The notes beneath the pieces were generated by a model, which saw only the letters and a list, made by a program, of their open reading frames with translations, did no database searches and was not told the DNA's origin. Shown piece after piece: positions 48,449 to 56,861 of a stretch of DNA of 64,000 nt (position 1 is the first letter of the stretch; each line of letters opens with the position of its first letter). Source of the DNA: Adhaeribacter terrigena (GTDB lineage: Bacteria > Bacteroidota > Bacteroidia > Cytophagales > Hymenobacteraceae). Made by a program: the position numbers and the translations under genes. The stretch spans positions 62,001 to 126,000 of the forward strand of contig NZ_JAEHFX010000009.1 in the NCBI RefSeq assembly GCF_016623615.1, read 5' to 3'.

Positions 48449-48548
48449 GTTTCTGTGCGAGCGGCCTCCAAGACTTCCGGTGCCACAGGCAGCCCGCAAG
48501 GGCAGGAAGGGTTGCAGCCGCGAACGCAGAAACGAAGCCGCCCGGCTT
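48449..48548 (+). ncRNA. Structured RNA-like core, copy B
   Basis: The same pairing as copy A: GTTTCTGTG (48449-48457) with CGCAGAAAC (48525-48533), then GCGGC (48461-48465) with GCCGC (48517-48521), and CTTCC/GGAAG. A shortened hairpin TGCC-ACA-GGCA replaces the longer one of copy A. GCCC-GCAA-GGGC (48492-48503) and AAGCCG-CC-CGGCTT (48535-48548) are kept. The 6 bp deletion keeps the hairpin, as expected of a selected structure. Confidence 0.4.
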
Positions 48549-48607
48549 GAGGGAGAAAGCTTCATTGAAAGTATAATACTTGTAGCTAAGAACAGAAGCA
48601 AACTATG

Positions 48608-48637
48608 AAAACGGTATCCTTTCAGGTATAAAAAGTC
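48608..48637 (+). repeat. Interspersed AACGSTA motif inside element B
   Basis: AAAACGGTATCCTTTC then AGGTATAAAAAGTC. Confidence 0.7.
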
Positions 48638-48694
48638 AATTCTGCAACCTTTCTACCAACTTGATGCGATCTCTCCTGACGTCGAAATGACGAA

Positions 48695-48724
48695 AAAACG
48701 CTATACTTTCACCGTTAAAAAGGC
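48695..48724 (+). repeat. Interspersed AACGSTA motif inside element B
   Basis: AAAACGCTATACTTTC then ACCGTTAAAAAGGC. Confidence 0.65.
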
Positions 48725-48843
48725 AGCGAAATCCATGCAGACTACCTGCCATTAAAAATTAAACCTATCAAAACAAAACCAACCGGCTGATTTATATTAT
48801 TTTCCCGCAGATTTTCGTTAATTTTAAGGTTTAAGACTGCTAA

Positions 48844-49227
48844 ATGCGAATACTTTTTATATTAACTTTCCTGCTTTGGGTATTTCCGGCGAAGTTTGTT
48901 TCGGCAGAAACGACTTTTTTGCCTGAAAAACCTACCGTGTTGCCGCCCGATTTCTGCCGCATTTACGGCTCGGTTTATTTTGAGCGCGACCCGCGCAAGC
49001 AGGCCGGTACGCAGTTTACCATTTACGAAGAAACCGAGGAAGCTTTTGCCAACCTGGTGGTTTATAAAGAAGATAACAAACTTTTTGCCGATGCCCCCGG
49101 CTTGTGGTATCCCGCGCCGAACCGCGACTTTGCCGATTTCGTAGTGTTCGTTTCGCCTAACCGCAACCTGGCCGATTTCGGCGTTTATTTTACCAAGATC
49201 CGGTCTTTTGCCGGTTGTAAAGAATAG
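48844..49227 (+). CDS. Small exported repeat protein (DUF6150-like)
   Basis: A 127-residue product with signal peptide MRILFILTFLLWVFPAKFVSA. The mature part carries short aromatic repeats: FANLVVYKEDNKL, FADAPGLWYPAPNRD, FADFVVFVSPNRN, LADFGVYFTKIRS, FAG. Each has a FAD/FAN start and a VY/VF strand, as in the small DUF6150-type beta-repeat proteins (family assignment moderate). It ends 8 bp before prmA, so they are co-transcribed. Bases 48913-48942, just after the signal peptide, are a clear reverse copy of the interspersed motif lying inside the coding frame (Thr-Phe-Leu-Pro-Glu-Lys-Pro-Thr-Val). Confidence 0.7.
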   Translation: MRILFILTFLLWVFPAKFVSAETTFLPEKPTVLPPDFCRIYGSVYFERDPRKQAGTQFTIYEETEEAFANLVVYKEDNKLFADAPGLWYPAPNRDFADFVVFVSPNRNLADFGVYFTKIRSFAGCKE

Positions 49228-49235
49228 ATTTTTAA

Positions 49236-50072
49236 ATGGATTTTATTGAAGTTGCCGTACAGGCGCCCCAGGATTTTGCCGATATTTTAACCGCCGAACT
49301 CAGCGAGATAGGTTACGATACGTTCATGGATACCGAAAGCGGTTTCAACGCCTACATTACCGAAGATATTTTCAGTGAACCGGAATTGCAGGAAGTAGTA
49401 GAAAAATATGCGGCCATGGCTCAGATCTCTTACGCCACCAGCAAAATTGCCAAACAGAACTGGAACGAAGAATGGGAAAAGAATTTCGAACCCCTCATTA
49501 TTGGTAACCAGGTTTCCGTGCGCGCTTCCTTTCATCCGAAACCGGAAAGCGTGCAATACGACATTGTGATCAACCCGAAAATGACTTTCGGCACCGGCCA
49601 CCACGAAACCACCACGCTCATGATCGAAAACCAGCTCACGGTAGATCATAAAAACAAGCGTGTGCTGGATATGGGCACCGGCACCGGCATTCTGGCTATT
49701 ATGGCCTGCAAACTGGGTGCTTCCGAAGTAGTTGGCGTAGAAGTAGAAGACTGGAGCGTGGAAAACGCGCGGGAAAATGCCGAACTGAACCAATGCCCGA
49801 ACATTGTGGTGCATTTCGGCGACGTAACGGCCGTAGAAAGCGACCAGCCTTACGACGTGGTGCTGGCCAATATTAACCGCAACGTGTTGCTGGCCGATAT
49901 GGCGGCTTATACCAAACTGCTGAAAAATGGCGGACCGTTGGTTTTAAGCGGTTTTTACACCGAAGATCTGGCTGTGCTGCAAGAAGAAGCAACCCGTTGC
50001 GGCCTGATTTTTGAGTCCAGCCGTGAAAAGAACAACTGGGTTTCGGCAATTTTCCGGAAACCGCTTATGTAA
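49236..50072 (+). CDS. prmA: Ribosomal protein L11 methyltransferase
   Basis: A 278-residue SAM-dependent methyltransferase that trimethylates ribosomal protein L11. The N-terminal substrate-recruiting domain (residues about 1-80, MDFIEVAVQAPQDFADILTAE) is followed by the catalytic domain with FGTGHHETT, motif I VLDMGTGTGILAIMA, and ANINRNVLL, where the NxxR/N pocket is the family hallmark. Complete and of normal length. It sits between the small exported repeat protein and the giant exported protein with 8 and 18 bp gaps, so these three appear to share a transcript. Confidence 0.95.
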   Translation: MDFIEVAVQAPQDFADILTAELSEIGYDTFMDTESGFNAYITEDIFSEPELQEVVEKYAAMAQISYATSKIAKQNWNEEWEKNFEPLIIGNQVSVRASFHPKPESVQYDIVINPKMTFGTGHHETTTLMIENQLTVDHKNKRVLDMGTGTGILAIMACKLGASEVVGVEVEDWSVENARENAELNQCPNIVVHFGDVTAVESDQPYDVVLANINRNVLLADMAAYTKLLKNGGPLVLSGFYTEDLAVLQEEATRCGLIFESSREKNNWVSAIFRKPLM

Positions 50073-50090
50073 TCTGAATTTCCCCTTTTT

Positions 50091-53000
50091 ATGAGGTCTT
50101 TTTTACTTTTTTGTTTTTTCTGTTTCAGCTTTGTAACTGCGTTTGCGCAGGTGCCTAAGTTTTCTGAAGATCCGGATCTTTTTATCGGGGAAGTACAGAC
50201 GATGATGGCGCCTACCCGGAACGAACGGGCTGTGCAGGTTGCTTCCATGCTCGATATGGCCTGGAAAAGCGGCCTCATCAGCCCCGATCAGAAAACCCGC
50301 GTCATAAAGTTTGCCAAGGGCCTGCAGGCTAAAAAGTATAAGGCTTACCCGCACTTCGTAAATTATTTCGGAGCCATTGGCAGCGCCGTAAACGTGCACA
50401 GCATCACCGGCAAAGAGCTCGATAAGATCATGAACGTGATCGACGAGACTTACCAGAAAGAAGACCCGAAATCGGTAGAAACGTTTATGGCTACGGCCTA
50501 CCGGTTTTTAGATACCAAAGCCCTTTACCGTACTAAAACCAATGCCCTGCGCGTGATCGGGGGCACTTTCTCTTTCGAATACCGCTATGGCAACGAAGTA
50601 GATGAACCGGAACCGGTAAAAACGGTACCTAAACCAGCCCCAAAACCCAAAGCTGAACCGAAGAAGACCGCTAAAAAGACCGAGAAAAAGAAAAGCAACG
50701 ACGGCTGGGACGACTGGTCGGGCTGGGATGATGCTGAAACCACTGCCAAAACTGAAGACGATGGCTGGGGAACTGCTCCGGAACCGGAAGTGGTGCCCGA
50801 AGAAAGCAGCATGCGTGCCAGTTATTTAACCGAAGAAGTGCCCATTATTAAAGGCCCGGCCATTGTCATAAAAGACGCCGATATTTATATGGTAAGCCAG
50901 TTCGATTCGGTTACCATTTATAAAACCAGCGGGGTAGCATCCTTGCTATCAAACAAATTTGTGGGCAAAGGCGGCCATTTCGATTGGGATATCAATGGCA
51001 ACCCGGCTTCGGTAGAACTCAAAAAATACAATTTCGACGTTACCAAGTCCGAGTTTAAAGCGGAAGGCGCTACGCTGACTTACAACGCCATTCTGGAAGA
51101 ACCCATAGAAGGGGTGTTTGAATACAAAGCCAAACGCCGCGTGATCAATGTAGATTACGGCTACCCGCGGTTTGCGTCTTTTACCAACAATGCCAAGCTT
51201 AAGAATTTAGGCGAGAATTTAGCGTACCGCGGCGGTTTTTCGTTGCAGGGCGCTAAAATTATGAGTGCGGCTTTAGATAACAGCTTTTCTTACCTGGTAG
51301 CCAAATATAACGGCGAACGGAAATTCAAATCGTATTCGCGCAACTACATCCTCGGCGATACTTTAATTTCGGCGGAGCGCGCGGGTATTACCATTTTCCA
51401 GGAAAAAGATTCCATTATCCACCCGGGCATGGAATTCAAGTTTTCGCGGGAGCGGAACCTGCTGAAAATGATGGAGAATAATAACAGCGCACTAAAAGAG
51501 ATTCCCTTTCTCGATTCGTACCATAAAATGGAGATCACCGCCGATCTGCTGATCTGGAGCCTGGCAGAACCACAAATGGTATTCTCCATTATTACGGCCA
51601 AAGAAATGGTGCCGGCCCAGATCGAATCTGCCGATTATTTCTCCGACAAGCGTTACCAGCAACTAAAAGGCATTTCCAGCTTCCACCCGCTGCAGATGCT
51701 GGTGGGCTATTCGCAACGCAAGAAAACCGATAAATTCTATGCCATAGATGTGGCCCAGGATGTAAAAATTAAAGAAGCCACGTTGAAGAAATCGATGGCG
51801 GCCATGGCGCGGCTGGGGTATATTGAATACAACAGCGTTACCGGTTATATCATTCTCAAGCCCAAAGCGATTCACTACGTTAATGCGCACCGCGATAAAA
51901 AAGACTTCGACCATATTTCTATAAAGTCGTATTCCGGCGCCGGTAAAAATGCTACGCTCAATATGGCCAGCAAAGAACTGGTGCTGCGCGGCGTAAAACA
52001 ATTTGCCTTTAATGCCGATTCCGGGGCTATTATTGCCGTGCCCGATAGCGGCATTGTGCGCGTAAGAAAGAACCGCGATATGGAATTTGCCGGCCGGGTT
52101 ACCACCCCGAATTTTATCTTCAAAGGTTCCGGTTTCAAATTCAGCTACAACGATTACTGGATCGATATGACCAAAATCGACTCGCTGATCTTCCGGACCA
52201 AAAAAGGCAAAAAAGGCGCGAAGGAAAAACTGGATATTAAAGGCGCTGATCTGGCCAATGCTGGCAACGCCAAAACTGCGGAAGATAGAGCCCGGGCCAC
52301 CGCCGATTCCTTAGCCCTGGTTTCTGCACCCGATGATTTTCCGGAAGACGATTCGGTGCGGATCCAGAAATTGCAGGCGGCCAAAGCGGCTAAGAAACTG
52401 GCGAAGCAGAAAAAGAAAGAAGAAAAGAAAAAAGCCCGCGAAATAGCTAAAGCTAAAAAAGCCAAAAAGAAAAAACCGCAGCTCGATGAATGGGGTGACC
52501 CGATCATTGAAGAAGAAGCCGTGGCCGATGAAACGACCGGCGAACCGAAACCGGTTGTAAAAAAGAAACCGAAAGTAAGTACCGAAAAAGCCCTGACCGG
52601 CCTGAACGGCAAGCTCTACCTGAATAAACCGAACAACAAATCGGGTCGCAAGAAAATACCGGGCTACCCGATGTTCGATGCTTCTACCGGGGCGGTGGTT
52701 TATTTTAACAAGCCCGATGTGCTCGACGGCGCTTACGACAGCAGTGTTTACTTTACCATTCCGCCGTTCAAATTAGACAGCATCAGCAGCTCGAGCCAGA
52801 GCGCCGTTAACTTTAAAGGTACCTTCCATTCCGGCAATATTTTCCCGCCAATAGAAACGCGCCTTACCGTTATGCCGGATCAGAGTCTGGGTTTTGAGTA
52901 CGAAATGCCGAAGGAAGGCCTGGCGCTTTATGGTGGGAAAGGCAAAGCAACCGGTAAGATCACGCTGAACGAAAACGGCCTTCAGACCAACGGCTCTATT

Positions 53001-55673
53001 AACTACCTGACCTCCACGCTCAAATCCGATACGTTTACGTTATACCTCGATTCGGTAATGACCAAGCGCGGAATTTCGGGGGCCATTGCGGCCGGCAGCG
53101 GCAACCTTTTCCCGGATGCTGAAATTGGGCATTACGAGATGAAGTGGCACGTAAGTGCTGACAGCCTGGCGCTGAACAAACCGGATTCGCTCTTTAACGA
53201 GAAATACATGGACCCGATAAAGCTTTACAACGGGCAGTTTGCTTATAAAGGCCGGGCCGTGATCACGCCTGATGGCCTGAAAGGAAACGGTATGGTGGAG
53301 AGCAATGAAACTAAAATAAAGTCGCCGTATTTCAATTTCCAGGGAACGCACTTTAAGGGAAATAATGCCGTCATGGAAATCAAATCGGATAACCCTGATA
53401 AGCCGGCTTTGCTTGCTACCGACGTGCACATGAACTACGACCTGAAAAAAGGCTATGCCGAATTCAGCCCGGAAAGGGTAGGTTTTGCAAGCACCGAACT
53501 CCCGAATGCGCAGTATAAAACCTCGCTCAGCGGTGGTAAATGGGATTTCAAGCAGAAGATCGTAACCATGAAAGAGCCGGAAGGCAAAGAAGATATTACG
53601 AGTTCATTCTTCTATTCTACCAACCCCGACCAGGATACGCTGAAGTTTTACGCCAAAAGTGCTTTCTACGACCTGAATACCAATACCCTGAAAGCGGGCG
53701 GTGTGCCCTACATCCGGGCGAACGACGCGCATATTTATCCGGGCGATGGCAACGTGGAAATTACCGAAGGCGCAGACGTGAAAGTGTTGCAGAATTCCAA
53801 AATTGTAATGGATACGCTGAACCGCTACCACGAACTGGTACAGGGCGAAATCGATATTATGTCGCGGCGGGAATTCCAGGGGTATGCTACATTGGAATAT
53901 AAGAATTCGCAGGGCAAAGCCTTCCCGATCAAGTTTGGCAGCTTTACCCGCGATTCAGTATTAGTGGAAAAAGGCCAGCCTTACGAGTATGTTACCAAAG
54001 CGGTAGGCGAGGTGGCGGAAGAAACCCGCATGGAGCTATTGCCGAAAATTCTGTATAAAGGCGCTGTAAACCTTACTTCGAATAAACAACTGCTCGATTT
54101 TGACGGGGAAATGAAACTAGCCTTTGGCGATGAAGCCGCTTCGGCCTGGTTCCCTTATAAGAATACGGTAAACCCGGATTCGATCCGGGTAACGATCAAG
54201 AACATGAAAACCGTGGACGATGTGCCGCTGGTAACCGGTTTGCACGTTTCTGGCAATTCCTCTAAAATTTACAACACGTTTGTGTCGGAGAAAACCGATG
54301 AAACCGACCTGAGCGTTTTTGAAGTGGATGGCTTGCTTTCGTACGATAAATATAGCCGCGAATTTAAGCTCGGTGATGAATCGCGGGCGTACGCCGATTC
54401 TTATGAAGGCAACGTGATGCTTTATAACGATTCGTCTAAAGTAGCGAAGTACGAAGGGAAGTTCAACCTGATAAAATCGGAAAAGGACTTTAAATTGCTT
54501 ACTTCGGGTAGCGCCCGCGCCAACCTGGATAGTAACCGCGTAAATATGGATGCTTTCATGGCTTTCGATATTAATTTACCGGCGCAGGCCTGGGCGCAGA
54601 TGGGCACCATGCTCGTAGATAATACCAGTGGTGCACCGGAGGCGGTTAGCAGCGGCAATTCAGCGTTGCTTTTCAAGTTAGGCGAATTCCTGGGTAATAA
54701 AGGCGTGGAAAGTTACATCAACAGAACATCTGCCGGTTACGTGTCTTTTCCGAAAATTTCGCCTAAACTGATCCATAGCCTGGTGCTTAACGAAGTGCAG
54801 CTGCGCTGGAGCCCGAAAACGAGCGCCTGGTACAGCGTAGGTCCGATAAGCGTGGCCAACATAGATAAGACCGATGTAAACGTGCAGATGCCGGGCCACA
54901 TCGAAATAAAACGGAACGGCGAATACGACGTGGTGAATATTTACCTGGAAGCCAACCCGACTACCTGGTACTACTTCAGCTACACCGAAAATACCCTGAC
55001 CGTAGCTTCATCGGACGGAAAATTTAACCAGATACTGGCGCCGAAACTGAAACCGGCCGGAACGGTGGCTTCTACCTTTACCCCGATAGCCGGCGAAACC
55101 ATGGACCGGAACCAGTTTGTAATGAATTTCCGGAATACGTATTTGGGCGGTAAAGGCGAAAAACTGGTGGATGCGCCAGCTGTTCAGATAAACGAAGACC
55201 CGGCTACGGAACCTGCTGAAGGAGATGGTACGGAAGTGGCAGCCGGAACTAAAAAGAAAAAAGCGAAAAAGAAAAAGCCGAAGCTGGATGAATTTGGCGA
55301 GCCGATAGAAGAAGAACCGGTAGCCGACGTGCCGGCGGAAGAGCCGGCAGCAGCCGCTCCAACCGATACGCCAACCGAAGAAGCCCCGGCCGAAGAAACC
55401 GAAGCTCCGGCTAAGAAAAAGAAAAAAGAGAAAGTAAAAGCGCAGGAAGAAGTACCGGCAGATGTACCGGTAGAGGAAGCCCCGGCCGAGCCAGCAGAAG
55501 AAAAGCCGGCGAAGAAAAAGAAAGAAAAAGTGAAAAAAGAAGCTCCGGCTGAAGAAGCTCCGGTGGATGAACCAGCCATAGAGGAGGCACCGGCAGAAGA
55601 GGCTCCGGTAAAAAAGAAGAAAAAAAGTAAAAAAGGAGAAGACGAAGATCCTGATGCAGACATGGCCCCGTAA
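50091..55673 (+). CDS. Giant exported protein of unknown function, 1860 residues
   Basis: A signal peptide (MRSFLLFCFFCFSFVTAFA) is followed by several regions. Residues 30-160 form a helical domain. Residues 190-240 are a Trp/Asp-rich linker (DGWDDWSGWDD). Residues about 250-720 form a beta-rich domain, and 740-830 a Lys/Glu linker. Residues about 830-1700 form a second, very long beta-rich domain of short strands (AFYDLNTNTLKAGGVPYIR, IYPGDGNVEITEGADV), somewhat like LptA/OstA or AsmA-type sheets (weak). Residues 1710-1860 are a tail of PAEE/APAEE and KKKKEK blocks. The linker and tail share a motif: KKKKPQLDEWGDPI (792-805) and KKKKPKLDEFGEPI (1726-1739). No T9SS sorting domain or membrane anchor is seen. 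It lies 18 bp after prmA. Confidence 0.85.
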   Translation: MRSFLLFCFFCFSFVTAFAQVPKFSEDPDLFIGEVQTMMAPTRNERAVQVASMLDMAWKSGLISPDQKTRVIKFAKGLQAKKYKAYPHFVNYFGAIGSAVNVHSITGKELDKIMNVIDETYQKEDPKSVETFMATAYRFLDTKALYRTKTNALRVIGGTFSFEYRYGNEVDEPEPVKTVPKPAPKPKAEPKKTAKKTEKKKSNDGWDDWSGWDDAETTAKTEDDGWGTAPEPEVVPEESSMRASYLTEEVPIIKGPAIVIKDADIYMVSQFDSVTIYKTSGVASLLSNKFVGKGGHFDWDINGNPASVELKKYNFDVTKSEFKAEGATLTYNAILEEPIEGVFEYKAKRRVINVDYGYPRFASFTNNAKLKNLGENLAYRGGFSLQGAKIMSAALDNSFSYLVAKYNGERKFKSYSRNYILGDTLISAERAGITIFQEKDSIIHPGMEFKFSRERNLLKMMENNNSALKEIPFLDSYHKMEITADLLIWSLAEPQMVFSIITAKEMVPAQIESADYFSDKRYQQLKGISSFHPLQMLVGYSQRKKTDKFYAIDVAQDVKIKEATLKKSMAAMARLGYIEYNSVTGYIILKPKAIHYVNAHRDKKDFDHISIKSYSGAGKNATLNMASKELVLRGVKQFAFNADSGAIIAVPDSGIVRVRKNRDMEFAGRVTTPNFIFKGSGFKFSYNDYWIDMTKIDSLIFRTKKGKKGAKEKLDIKGADLANAGNAKTAEDRARATADSLALVSAPDDFPEDDSVRIQKLQAAKAAKKLAKQKKKEEKKKAREIAKAKKAKKKKPQLDEWGDPIIEEEAVADETTGEPKPVVKKKPKVSTEKALTGLNGKLYLNKPNNKSGRKKIPGYPMFDASTGAVVYFNKPDVLDGAYDSSVYFTIPPFKLDSISSSSQSAVNFKGTFHSGNIFPPIETRLTVMPDQSLGFEYEMPKEGLALYGGKGKATGKITLNENGLQTNGSINYLTSTLKSDTFTLYLDSVMTKRGISGAIAAGSGNLFPDAEIGHYEMKWHVSADSLALNKPDSLFNEKYMDPIKLYNGQFAYKGRAVITPDGLKGNGMVESNETKIKSPYFNFQGTHFKGNNAVMEIKSDNPDKPALLATDVHMNYDLKKGYAEFSPERVGFASTELPNAQYKTSLSGGKWDFKQKIVTMKEPEGKEDITSSFFYSTNPDQDTLKFYAKSAFYDLNTNTLKAGGVPYIRANDAHIYPGDGNVEITEGADVKVLQNSKIVMDTLNRYHELVQGEIDIMSRREFQGYATLEYKNSQGKAFPIKFGSFTRDSVLVEKGQPYEYVTKAVGEVAEETRMELLPKILYKGAVNLTSNKQLLDFDGEMKLAFGDEAASAWFPYKNTVNPDSIRVTIKNMKTVDDVPLVTGLHVSGNSSKIYNTFVSEKTDETDLSVFEVDGLLSYDKYSREFKLGDESRAYADSYEGNVMLYNDSSKVAKYEGKFNLIKSEKDFKLLTSGSARANLDSNRVNMDAFMAFDINLPAQAWAQMGTMLVDNTSGAPEAVSSGNSALLFKLGEFLGNKGVESYINRTSAGYVSFPKISPKLIHSLVLNEVQLRWSPKTSAWYSVGPISVANIDKTDVNVQMPGHIEIKRNGEYDVVNIYLEANPTTWYYFSYTENTLTVASSDGKFNQILAPKLKPAGTVASTFTPIAGETMDRNQFVMNFRNTYLGGKGEKLVDAPAVQINEDPATEPAEGDGTEVAAGTKKKKAKKKKPKLDEFGEPIEEEPVADVPAEEPAAAAPTDTPTEEAPAEETEAPAKKKKKEKVKAQEEVPADVPVEEAPAEPAEEKPAKKKKEKVKKEAPAEEAPVDEPAIEEAPAEEAPVKKKKKSKKGEDEDPDADMAP

Positions 55674-55694
55674 CTACGGGGCTATGCCTTTTTT
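55665..55694 (+). terminator. Terminator over the stop codon of the giant gene
   Basis: GCCCCGTA, AC, TACGGGGC. The stop TAA lies in the stem and loop; a six-T run follows after eight bases. Confidence 0.7.
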
Positions 55695-55744
55695 ACGGCC
55701 AAAGGTAAAAGTAAAAGCCTATGATCTGGCGGTAATTATTTAGG

Positions 55745-55775
55745 AGTTTTTCTGCCCGAAACCCTAGCGTTTTTC
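55745..55775 (-). repeat. Interspersed AACGSTA motif
   Basis: AGTTTTTCTGCCCG then AAACCCTAGCGTTTTTC. Confidence 0.7.
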
Positions 55776-55817
55776 TGGCCGGGGAAACAAGATTGTACTC
55801 CTGCCGGGCTTTTTTTT

Positions 55818-55825
55818 TATCTTTG
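55818..55825 (+). promoter_or_regulatory. -7 promoter element for plsY
   Basis: TATCTTTG (TAnnTTTG) with TTG at 55793-55795, 22 bp upstream, as a possible -33. Confidence 0.55.
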
Positions 55826-55859
55826 ACTTTACTAACTTACTGAATTGGTTTTTACGGGT

Positions 55860-55890
55860 ACTTTTATCGGCAGGTAACATACCGTTTTTT
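55860..55890 (-). repeat. Interspersed AACGSTA motif upstream of plsY
   Basis: ACTTTTATCGGCAGGTAAC then ATACCGTTTTTT, 19 bases before the plsY start. Confidence 0.65.
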
Positions 55891-55909
55891 TTGAAATTCT
55901 GAATACATT

Positions 55910-56551
55910 ATGGATTTTCTCCTGATTGGGATATTTGCGGTGGTTGCCTATTTAATAGGAGCTGTGCCTACCGCTTTATGGGTGGGCAAGGCTTATTTTG
56001 GGATCGATATCCGGGAACATGGCAGTGGCAATTCCGGGGCTACCAATACCTTCCGGGTGCTGGGTAAAAAACCGGGTTCCGTGGTAATGCTTGTCGATAT
56101 TTTTAAAGGCTGGACCGCAACTTCGCTCGTAGGCTTCCTGGTGATCTTCAACGCTATCCCGGCCGAAAATGTGGTGCCGTTTCAGTTAGCTTATGGTTTT
56201 CTGGCGGTTTTAGGGCACGTTTTTCCGGTGTATGCCGGTTTTAAAGGCGGGAAAGGTGTGGCTACGTTGCTGGGCATGGTACTGGCCATTCAAACCGAAG
56301 CGGCTTTGGTTTGCCTGGGCATTTTTATTGTAGTGCTGCTGATTTCAAAATACGTATCGCTGGGCTCTATGCTGGCGGCGCTGGCTTTTCCGTTGCTGCT
56401 GCTGTTGCCCTGGTTCCGGCCTGAGCATTCTACCTGGCTGTTGATCGGGTTTGGTTTTGTGGTAGCGGTGCTGGTTATTTTTACGCACCGCAAAAATATA
56501 TCCCGCCTGATTCAGGGTACTGAGAGTAGGGCAAATATCCGGTTCTGGTAG
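55910..56551 (+). CDS. plsY: Acyl-phosphate glycerol-3-phosphate acyltransferase PlsY
   Basis: A 213-residue inner-membrane enzyme with about five hydrophobic helices. It transfers acyl groups from acyl-phosphate to glycerol 3-phosphate, the first committed step of phospholipid synthesis. Three cytoplasmic signature loops are visible: DIREHGSGNSGATNTFRVLG (motif 1), HVFPVYAGFKGGKGVAT (motif 2) and the last loop before the final helix, KYVSLGS. All key Gly and Ser residues are present. Monocistronic, with its own promoter element and terminator. Confidence 0.95.
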   Translation: MDFLLIGIFAVVAYLIGAVPTALWVGKAYFGIDIREHGSGNSGATNTFRVLGKKPGSVVMLVDIFKGWTATSLVGFLVIFNAIPAENVVPFQLAYGFLAVLGHVFPVYAGFKGGKGVATLLGMVLAIQTEAALVCLGIFIVVLLISKYVSLGSMLAALAFPLLLLLPWFRPEHSTWLLIGFGFVVAVLVIFTHRKNISRLIQGTESRANIRFW

Positions 56552-56594
56552 CTGGGCTCTGCTAACTGAAAAGTCTTTTAGATTATATAAGATC

Positions 56595-56627
56595 AGCCTT
56601 TCTCTGGTGCAGGGGAAGGCTTTTTTT
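56595..56627 (+). terminator. Terminator after plsY
   Basis: AGCCTTTCTCT and AGGGGAAGGCT (with G-T pairs) followed by seven T. Confidence 0.75.
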
Positions 56628-56861
56628 ATAGGTTTCAGGGCAAAAAAAAAGCCACCCCAGGCGGAGTGGTTCTTTTTGCGTAGTTGTTCGTTTAAAACGA
56701 TTCGATAACGATTTGATGCCGGAAATGTTTTAGAAGATTTTAACTTGCAGGGCAGAAACATGTTTCGGGCTTAAAAACAGTATGTGCATTTGCAAATTCT
56801 GGAATAACCTCGTACTTTTAGAGGCGATAAACAGCTTATTTATTAATAATTCATCTTACTT

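Larger units (their letters stand above)
48300..48724. repeat. Composite interspersed element type A/B, copy B
   Basis: The partner of 35481-35906, in the same orientation. The core at 48411-48580 differs from copy A mainly in one 6 bp deletion and a few changes near its start; the outer parts are less alike. It ends with two forward interspersed motifs (48608 and 48695). Confidence 0.8.
48176..48843. other. Intergenic region with composite element B
   Basis: No credible gene. Holds the motif at 48174, a terminator (48214-48247), and element B (48300-48724) with its RNA-like core and two motifs. Confidence 0.7.

Noticed and set aside
50626-50640. Motif-like AAAACGGTACC inside the giant gene
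   Set aside because: Only one half matches; the second half is missing, and the codons fit the Pro/Lys-rich linker.
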